Origin: Bacillota bacterium
GTDB taxonomy: Bacteria; Bacillota; Clostridia; Christensenellales; Aristaeellaceae
Direction of reading: 5' to 3'
Length of the DNA stretch: 11,053 bases
Assembly (NCBI GenBank): GCA_023435435.1
Contig: JAEYRW010000204.1
Location: forward strand, 1 to 11,053
A program made the translations under genes and the position numbers. This document shows, piece after piece, positions 6,308 through 11,053 of the stretch. Numbering within the stretch: the first letter of the stretch is position 1; every line of letters begins with the position of its first letter. The notes beneath the pieces are model-generated. The model had not been told where the DNA came from. It saw only the letters and a program-made list of their open reading frames with translations, and searched no databases.

Positions 6308-8380
6308 ATGAAAACACCTGCGGATTTCGTCGACGTCTTCCTCGGCTGCGGCGGCATCGAGCTGCCCGCGCCGGAGGGGGTCGCGTCGGCCTGGCATTTT
6401 ATCAAGGGACTGGCGGGCAACAACAATCCGGGGGCCGTCCTGCCGTTCGGGAAGCTTTCCGTCTGCGCGTATTCGGGCGGCTATTCGTCCGGGTACGGCC
6501 ATCTCAGGGTGAACACCGGCGAACCCCTGCGCCGGCTTCACGAGGACGGGCGAATGTACGGCTTTTCCCACATTCATCACGACGGCACGGGATTCATCAA
6601 CAACTTCTACAACTATGCGGTGACGGCGCCCTTTTACGGCGCCCTCGCGGGAATGAAATCTCCCGTCCACATGGAGGACGAGCAGGCGTCGCCGGGCTAC
6701 TACGCGCTTAAAATCCGCGAAAGCGGCATCGGCTGTCAAATGACGGTTTCCGGCCGCGTCGCCGCGCACCGGTATACGTTTTCAAAAACCGGCGGACGGA
6801 TCGCGGTGGATTTCTCCAACGACGGACTGTCCCCCGAGGCGGGCCCACGGGTCTGGAAGCGGTCCGGCGGGTGCGCGCTGCAAATCCTCGACGGGAACTG
6901 CGTCGCGGCGGAGGTCGTGCTCGCGGGCCTGAAGCTCTATTTCTGCGCGCGCTTCCGGGGCGGCGCGCCAAAATTGCGGCTCTTTGCCGGGGCCGGTGCG
7001 TTGGACGTGCCCGCCTTCTCTGCCGGGGAAACGGACGCCCCCTTCGGCTGCGTGGCGGATTTCGGCGACGCGGGCCCGGCGGAGATGCTCCTCGCCATTT
7101 CTCCCCTTTCCATGGAAAAGGCCGTGGCGGATTGCCGCGCCGAGGACCGCTCCTTCGAGGAAATGCGCGCCGCGGCGCGGGAGAGCTGGAACGGGGCGCT
7201 TTCGGCCGTCGAGATCGAAACGGATGATCCCCGCATGGCGCGGCTGTTCTACTCGAACCTCTATCACACCCTCACAAAGCCTTCCGACTGGAGCGGCGAA
7301 AACTTCATCGACCCCGGGACGGAAAAATTCGTTCTCGACTTCGCGACGCTCTGGGATCAGTACAAGACACAGCTGCCCCTGCTGTTCACCCTCTATCCGG
7401 ACATCTCCGAAAAAATCCTCGCGACCATCCAAAGCTATGGGCGGGCCGTGGGTCATCTGCCCCACCAGCTGCTGCTGGACGGCGCGTGGCGGGACAAGGA
7501 AACCGTGCAGGCGCGCGCGCTGGCCGCCTATCTGGTGCTGGACGCATGGTATCGTGGAGTGAAGGGCGACTATTCGGGACTCTTAAACGAAATCGGCCGG
7601 GACATTTTCGAAAACCCCCAAAACGCCGACTTCATGGGCGGCGGGCGCTGCGACTTCGCGACGCAGGAGATCGACCTGGCGGAGGCGTGCGGCCTCGCGG
7701 CCGACCTCGCGAATTCCCTGGGCGACGCGAACGCGGCCGCGCGGTTTGTGCCCCACGCCGGGAGATGGCGGCAGGCGTTCGCGGCCGATGGGCTCGTGCG
7801 CGCGGATTCCGAGTTTTACGAGGGCAGCCGCTGGAACTACTCCTTCCGGCTGCTCAGGGAGATGGATGCGCGGATCGCCCTTTCCGGCGGGCGCGACGAA
7901 TTTGTCAAAACCCTTGACCGCTTCTTCGGCTTCACGCATGCCGGGGATGTGCGCGCGCGCTTCGAGGGCTTCAACAACGAGACGGACATGGAGACGCCGT
8001 TTGCGTACCATTTTGCCGGACGGCACGACCGCATTGCCGAGATCACGGACGGCTGCGTCAAATATCTCTTCTGCGAAGGGCGCGGCGGCATTCCCGGCAA
8101 CAACGATTCCGGCGGGCTCTCGAGCTTGTATTTGTGGCTCGTAATGGGCGTCTTTCCGGTGAGCGGTCAGGACAGAATGATCGTCGGCGCGCCGCGACTT
8201 GACCGGGTGCGCATGCGGCTTGCGGGCGGCGGGACATTTGCCATTGAGAAAAAGGGCGACGGGCCGTACGTCCGCCGCGCGCTGCTCAATGGGCGGGAAT
8301 TGTCCGATCTGGAATTCTCCGCCCGCGAAATGATGCGCGGCGGGACGCTCGTTTGCGAGATGGGCGCTTCAGCGGAATAA
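6308..8380 (+). CDS. GH92-like glycoside hydrolase (alpha-mannosidase family), cytosolic
   Basis: The 690-residue protein resembles glycoside hydrolase family 92, calcium-dependent inverting exo-alpha-mannosidases. Family landmarks appear in order: NNNPGAVLPFG (38-48), GFSHIHHDGTG (85-95), LFYSNLYHTL, LWDQYKTQLPLL (from about 348), GAWRDKETV, EGSRWNYSF (505-513, where the family's glutamate-tryptophan motif falls), NNETDMETPFAYHFAG and IPGNNDSGG (595-603) before the last beta-rich part. It has no signal peptide, unlike most Bacteroides GH92 enzymes, so it should act on imported oligosaccharide in the cytosol. The family's GN(D/E)D motif reads GNND here. The start at 6308 has an AAAGGGA site seven bases upstream and gives a leader matching the promoter at 6242-6270. 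The next gene follows after 22 bases. Specificity cannot be assigned; mannosidase is only the family's usual activity. Confidence 0.85.
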   Translation: MKTPADFVDVFLGCGGIELPAPEGVASAWHFIKGLAGNNNPGAVLPFGKLSVCAYSGGYSSGYGHLRVNTGEPLRRLHEDGRMYGFSHIHHDGTGFINNFYNYAVTAPFYGALAGMKSPVHMEDEQASPGYYALKIRESGIGCQMTVSGRVAAHRYTFSKTGGRIAVDFSNDGLSPEAGPRVWKRSGGCALQILDGNCVAAEVVLAGLKLYFCARFRGGAPKLRLFAGAGALDVPAFSAGETDAPFGCVADFGDAGPAEMLLAISPLSMEKAVADCRAEDRSFEEMRAAARESWNGALSAVEIETDDPRMARLFYSNLYHTLTKPSDWSGENFIDPGTEKFVLDFATLWDQYKTQLPLLFTLYPDISEKILATIQSYGRAVGHLPHQLLLDGAWRDKETVQARALAAYLVLDAWYRGVKGDYSGLLNEIGRDIFENPQNADFMGGGRCDFATQEIDLAEACGLAADLANSLGDANAAARFVPHAGRWRQAFAADGLVRADSEFYEGSRWNYSFRLLREMDARIALSGGRDEFVKTLDRFFGFTHAGDVRARFEGFNNETDMETPFAYHFAGRHDRIAEITDGCVKYLFCEGRGGIPGNNDSGGLSSLYLWLVMGVFPVSGQDRMIVGAPRLDRVRMRLAGGGTFAIEKKGDGPYVRRALLNGRELSDLEFSAREMMRGGTLVCEMGASAE

Positions 8381-8402
8381 CACCGATGGAAGGAGCGGGG
8401 GG

Positions 8403-9335
8403 ATGCGGGAAATGAAGCTCGCCGACTGGCTTTTGACGCGGGACCCGGCGATTTCGCGCCTCGTCCGGAAGTATATTCTGGATGAAGACCCGCCCTATGT
8501 GCAGAACGGTTTCATTCGGATGTTCCTGGACCGCTTCGATCCCAATTCGGGCATGTGGGGCGGCGGTGTCTACGGCCCCAAGTGGATTTCCACGTTCTAT
8601 ACCCTGCGCGACTTGATCTCCCTCGAGGTCGATCCCGCGAACGGGGCCGTCCAGCGCGGCCTCGATACCCTCCTTCAGAACATGTGGAATCCCGACGGAT
8701 TCATGGAGGATGACGTCTGTGTCGCCGCCATGCTTCTGGGCATGCTCCTGTACGCGAGGCCGGACGCGCCCGCTGTCCGGGAGATTGCCGGCTTCCTGCT
8801 TTCCGTACAGCTGCCGGACGGCGGATGGAACTGCTGGCATCGCCATTACGCGCATCCGGTCGCCTCCGTTCATACCACCCTTTCCACCATCGAGGCGCTC
8901 GGCGCGTGCGCGCGGGGGGAAGCCGGCGCCCGGCGCGACGCGCTCGCGGCCGCGGTTCGGCGCGGCGAGGAATACCTTTTGGCGCGGCGGCTTTTCAGGC
9001 GGCTCACCACGGGGGAGCCGATCCTTCCGCACATCACGGAATTTCACTTTCCCACGCGTTGGAAGTACGATCTTCTGCGCGCGCTTGTGTACTTCTCGGC
9101 GGCCGGGCATGCCTACGATCCGCGCATGGACGAGGGAATGGACATACTGCGCCGGCGGTTTGAACGCGGTTCTCTCGGGAAGGGCTCGACCTACGCGGGG
9201 AAGCTCCACGTTTCGATGGAGCCCGCCCGCGTCGGGGCGATGAACACGCTGCGCGGCCTGCGGGTGCTCAGGGCCTACGATCCCGCGCTTTTTGCGGAAA
9301 AGCTTTGCGGAACCGTCCGTCTGGCCGGGGAATGA
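8403..9335 (+). CDS. alpha/alpha-barrel protein of the terpene cyclase/prenyltransferase fold
   Basis: The 310-residue soluble protein has features of the squalene-cyclase/prenyltransferase-like helical toroid. The clearest is QLPDGGWNCW (136-145), a QW-type motif (QxxDGGW), followed by a HPVASVHTTLSTIEAL helix. A weaker repeat, NMWNPDGFMEDDVCVAAM, lies before it (about 98-115). It is far shorter than true squalene-hopene cyclases and lacks a visible DXDD catalytic motif, so a cyclase activity is not claimed. Such folds also serve in sugar-binding or inhibitor proteins. The start ATG at 8403 is preceded by GGAAGGAG seven bases away. It lies 22 bases after the glycosidase and shares its promoter, so a role in the same pathway is likely but unproven. 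No clear terminator follows. Confidence 0.72.
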   Translation: MREMKLADWLLTRDPAISRLVRKYILDEDPPYVQNGFIRMFLDRFDPNSGMWGGGVYGPKWISTFYTLRDLISLEVDPANGAVQRGLDTLLQNMWNPDGFMEDDVCVAAMLLGMLLYARPDAPAVREIAGFLLSVQLPDGGWNCWHRHYAHPVASVHTTLSTIEALGACARGEAGARRDALAAAVRRGEEYLLARRLFRRLTTGEPILPHITEFHFPTRWKYDLLRALVYFSAAGHAYDPRMDEGMDILRRRFERGSLGKGSTYAGKLHVSMEPARVGAMNTLRGLRVLRAYDPALFAEKLCGTVRLAGE

Positions 9336-9372
9336 CAAAAGCGGAATGCGCCGTCCCCCTGTAATCTTGTCA

Positions 9373-9401
9373 CATACAATTTCCCATCCGCGGGGTATAT
9401 T
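9373..9401 (+). promoter_or_regulatory. probable promoter of the cytoplasmic rhodanese
   Basis: TATATT (9396-9401), or the overlapping TATTAT (9398-9403), is a good -10 element, but the -35 at 17 bases upstream (CATACA) is weak. GGGG (9392-9395) and CCCC (9404-9407) frame the -10 region exactly, which could be an operator half-site pair or chance. A better -35 match, TTGTCA at 9368-9373, is too far away (22 bases) for normal spacing. Confidence 0.45.
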
Positions 9402-9444
9402 ATCCCCATAAGGAAATGAACGAGACACAAGGGGGTTTTTGAAT

Positions 9445-9789
9445 ATGTTTTTCGGGAAAAAGTCGGGCTGCGCGAACCTCTCCATGGACAAGGCCAAAGT
9501 GGAGCTTCAAAATGACAAGGGAATCACCCTCGTCGACGTGCGCACGCCGGAGGAGTACCGGCAGGGGCACATCCCAGGGAGCCGCAACATTCCCGTGGAC
9601 CGGATTGGCGGAATCGAGCAGGCGGTGCCGAACCGCGACACCAAGCTGTTCGTCTATTGCCTCAGCGGGTCGCGCAGCGCGTATGCCTGTTCCGCCCTCG
9701 TGCAAATGGGTTACACCAACGTCACCAACATCGGAGGCATCTCCCGTTGGAGCGGCGAAATCGAGACGTCGGCGCAGATGGCCCGTTAA
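9445..9789 (+). CDS. single-domain rhodanese, cytoplasmic
   Basis: The 114-residue protein is one rhodanese domain, a sulfurtransferase fold that carries sulfane sulfur as a persulfide on its catalytic cysteine. The domain shows LVDVRTPEEY (29-38), GHIPGSRNIP (41-50) and the active-site loop CLSGSRS with C72 (72-78), then QMGYTNVTNIGG. There is no signal peptide, so it acts in the cytosol. The ATG at 9445 is chosen over the in-frame TTG at 9439 because AAGGGGG (9429-9435) is nine bases before the ATG but only three before the TTG. It is a paralogue of the exported rhodanese at 10413, with very similar sequence around the DVRTPEEY motif and the active site. Sulfur donor and acceptor are unknown. 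Confidence 0.93.
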   Translation: MFFGKKSGCANLSMDKAKVELQNDKGITLVDVRTPEEYRQGHIPGSRNIPVDRIGGIEQAVPNRDTKLFVYCLSGSRSAYACSALVQMGYTNVTNIGGISRWSGEIETSAQMAR

Positions 9790-9891
9790 TTTTCAGGCGC
9801 TTGCTACATCCTCCCTTTATGTGGGTATCATATAAGAGAATACAATGGGCGTGACCGGTCGAGGCGCGCCATGGAACGGGAGGATATGAAA

Positions 9892-10308
9892 ATGAAGAAA
9901 AAGGGATTGATACTGGCGGCGGTGGCGCTGCTCATCGCCGTGCTTGCGGTGGGCTGCACGTCCAAGGATGCGCAGGTCGCGGCTACGACGCCTGCGGAGG
10001 CGACCGCAACCGCGGAAACCGCGGCGACGGCGGACGCGACGGTGGCGGCCGAAGCGACTGCCGAGGAAAGCGGACAGCTCGAATTGACGATTGAGGAACT
10101 GGCAGCTTACGACGGCAAGAACGGCAACCCCGCGTATGTGGCGGTAAACGGCGTGATCTACGACGTGACAAACGTTTCCAAGTGGGCGGGCGGCGAGCAC
10201 AACGGCAATTCTGCCGGGCAGGACCTGACCGAGGCCATCAAGAAATCCCCCCACGGAACGAGCAAGCTCGAAGGGCTGCCTGTGGTGGGCAAGATCAAGA
10301 CGAACTGA
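9892..10308 (+). CDS. lipoprotein with a cytochrome b5-like haem-binding domain
   Basis: The 138-residue protein begins with a lipoprotein signal peptide: lysines 2-4, a hydrophobic stretch and the lipobox LAVGC, with C22 as the lipid-bearing residue. A linker rich in alanine, threonine and glutamate (about 23-60) follows, then a cytochrome b5-like domain (about 63-138) with ELAAYDGKNGNPAYVAVNGVIYDVT, the histidine of GGEHNG (H103) and that of KSPHG (H121), and the ending LPVVGKI. In this small Gram-positive type the two histidines are the likely haem ligands, but haem binding is inferred. The start is set at 9892 because GGGAGG (9878-9883) is eight bases before it; in-frame ATGs at 9871 and 9886 are worse placed. 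No strong promoter is seen; TTGCTA (9801) and TATCAT (9826) are 19 bases apart. A clear terminator follows. Confidence 0.88.
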   Translation: MKKKGLILAAVALLIAVLAVGCTSKDAQVAATTPAEATATAETAATADATVAAEATAEESGQLELTIEELAAYDGKNGNPAYVAVNGVIYDVTNVSKWAGGEHNGNSAGQDLTEAIKKSPHGTSKLEGLPVVGKIKTN

Positions 10309-10318
10309 CGAACCAAAT

Positions 10319-10344
10319 GCGCGGCGGCTTTCCGCCGCGCTTTT
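10319..10344 (+). terminator. intrinsic terminator after the cytochrome b5-like gene
   Basis: GCGCGGCGG and CCGCCGCGC pair over nine bases with a four-base loop (10328-10331), followed by TTTT at 10341-10344. It lies ten bases after the stop codon, so the cytochrome b5-like gene ends a transcript here and the next gene needs its own promoter or read-through. Confidence 0.88.
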
Positions 10345-10378
10345 CTGTGCGCTCGTCACGGATGCCCGGCGCGCGCCG

Positions 10379-10387
10379 TGCTAAGAT
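10379..10387 (+). promoter_or_regulatory. possible extended -10 promoter of the lipoprotein rhodanese
   Basis: TG-C-TAAGAT is an extended -10 motif located 25 bases before the ATG at 10413, between the preceding terminator and the gene. No -35 hexamer is recognisable at 17 bases. The strong terminator just upstream makes a separate promoter likely, and this is the best candidate. Confidence 0.35.
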
Positions 10388-10412
10388 GAGACAAACCACG
10401 GAGGTGATTCAC

Positions 10413-10847
10413 ATGAAGATGAAACATGCGGCCCTGGCGACGCTTCTTGTCCTGACGCTTGCCTTGACCGGGTGCGCGGGCGCGGACAAAACGACCACCG
10501 AAAGCGCCACCGCCCAGGCGGAAAAGGGCACGGTGACAAAAATTGACGCCGCCACCGCCCACGAGCGGATGAGCACATCAGACGACTACATCCTGCTCGA
10601 CGTGCGCACGCCGGAGGAATACGCCGAGGCGCACATCGAGGGCGCGGTTCTTCTGACCGATTCCAACATTGAGGCCCAGGCGGCGGAGGTGCTGCCCGAC
10701 AAGGAGAAGGTCATCTACGTCTATTGCAGAAGCGGACGCAGAAGCGCCGCCTCCGCCGCGCTGCTTGCCGAGATGGGCTATACCAACATCTACGACATGG
10801 GCGGCATCATCGACTGGACCTACGGCACGGTGAGCGACAGCGACTGA
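10413..10847 (+). CDS. rhodanese-domain lipoprotein, exported
   Basis: The 144-residue protein has a lipoprotein signal peptide ending in the lipobox ALTGC, with C21 as the lipidated residue. A short polar linker leads to one rhodanese domain (about 40-140) with ILLDVRTPEEY (60-70), AHIEGA and the active-site loop CRSGRRS with C105, then EMGYTNIYDMGG. It should carry sulfane sulfur on C105 at the outer face of the membrane. The frame is open further upstream, but the ATG at 10413 has a strong GGAGG (10400-10404) eight bases away and starts the signal peptide. It follows the cytochrome b5-like lipoprotein, which is also surface-anchored, and resembles the cytoplasmic rhodanese at 9445. A shared role in redox or sulfur metabolism is an inference. 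Confidence 0.92.
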   Translation: MKMKHAALATLLVLTLALTGCAGADKTTTESATAQAEKGTVTKIDAATAHERMSTSDDYILLDVRTPEEYAEAHIEGAVLLTDSNIEAQAAEVLPDKEKVIYVYCRSGRRSAASAALLAEMGYTNIYDMGGIIDWTYGTVSDSD

Positions 10848-10872
10848 GCCGTCCGTGCGAACCCAATCAAAG

Positions 10873-10922
10873 TCCGCGCCGTTGCCCGGCGCGGATCATC
10901 GTGTCGGCTTTGTCGGCACGAT
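10873..10922. repeat. two consecutive hairpins after the rhodanese lipoprotein
   Basis: Bases 10873-10895 form a perfect nine-pair stem (TCCGCGCCG/CGGCGCGGA) with a five-base loop. Bases 10898-10922 form a second stem (ATCGTG/CACGAT, extended by further pairs including wobbles). Neither is followed by a T-tract on the plus strand, so they are not typical intrinsic terminators, though the first may help to end or protect the upstream transcript. Confidence 0.55.
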
Positions 10923-10956
10923 GCCCCAGAACCGCAATCTTGCATTTTTTGGAAAT

Positions 10957-11053
10957 CAGGATTTTTTGTGTCGCCTCGCACCGCGGCCGGAAATCCTGCA
11001 AGGGAGCGCCCACGAGGTGGGCTTGCCGGAGGCAAGCCAAGTCGCTGCGCGAC
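10957..11053. repeat. palindrome-rich tail with tandem three-base-loop hairpins
   Basis: An inverted repeat CAGGATTT/AAATCCTG (10957-10964 with 10991-10998) is followed by three short stems, each with a three-base loop: GCCCAC-GAG-GTGGGC (11008-11022), GGCTTGCC-GGA-GGCAAGCC (11020-11038) and GTCGC-TGC-GCGAC (11041-11053, possibly cut by the window end). The first and second share three bases and so compete. This resembles a REP-like or other dispersed structured repeat, but copy number cannot be judged from one window. Confidence 0.5.

Noticed and set aside
8286..9497. 403-codon minus-strand open frame opposite the barrel protein gene
   Set aside because: The plus strand has a clear motif-bearing protein with a good ribosome site; the minus frame is Arg/Gly/Pro-rich and runs across the rhodanese promoter.
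10182..10412. Upstream extension of the lipoprotein rhodanese
   Set aside because: It overlaps the cytochrome b5-like gene and a strong terminator; the ATG at 10413 has a good ribosome site and begins a lipoprotein signal peptide.
10873..10895. Intrinsic terminator for the lipoprotein rhodanese
   Set aside because: The nine-pair stem is strong, but the following bases (TCATCGTG) are not a T-tract.
10820..11035. 71-codon minus-strand frame in the 3' tail
   Set aside because: Its start has no ribosome site, it overlaps the end of the rhodanese gene, and it is interrupted in character by the hairpin cluster; another minus frame in the same place looks more protein-like.

Overview
The window looks like a piece of chromosome from a high-GC member of the Clostridia (Oscillospiraceae or Christensenellales type). 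This is an inference from AGGAGG-type ribosome binding sites, a TPP-riboswitch-controlled thiD-thiC-thiM-thiE operon with a short-form ThiC, lipoprotein signal peptides of Gram-positive type, a tRNA gene with encoded CCA, and an IS1182-family transposase. No species can be named from the sequence alone.

Layout. Bases 1-1680 hold the transposase of an IS1182-family element whose left end lies outside the window. Its right end stops just short of a minus-strand tRNA-Val(CAC) gene (1790-1865), which has its own terminator and a sigma-70 type promoter about 160 bases upstream. Bases 1866-2323 hold no convincing protein gene. From 6121 down to 2324, on the minus strand, runs a thiamine operon: promoter, TPP riboswitch, intrinsic terminator, then thiD, thiC, thiM and thiE, which abut or overlap. 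Divergent to it, on the plus strand from 6242, a promoter with an adjoining 14-base palindrome leads to a two-gene unit: a cytosolic GH92-like glycosidase (6308-8380) and an alpha/alpha-barrel protein of the terpene-cyclase/prenyltransferase fold (8403-9335). Next come a cytoplasmic single-domain rhodanese (9445-9789), a lipoprotein with a cytochrome b5-like domain (9892-10308, followed by a clear terminator) and a lipoprotein rhodanese (10413-10847). The last 200 bases are non-coding on present evidence and full of short inverted repeats.

How the genes work together. The thi operon covers pyrimidine synthesis (ThiC), its phosphorylation (ThiD), salvage of the thiazole alcohol (ThiM) and coupling (ThiE). 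No thiazole-synthesis gene is in the operon, so thiazole may be salvaged or made from another locus. The GH92-like enzyme and its partner are probably one transcript, but the substrate is unknown. The two rhodaneses flanking a putative haem lipoprotein suggest a small sulfur or redox module with one part in the cytosol and two at the outer face of the membrane; this is an inference from gene order and is the most interesting functional lead. I found no CRISPR array, phage genes or recognisable defence system.
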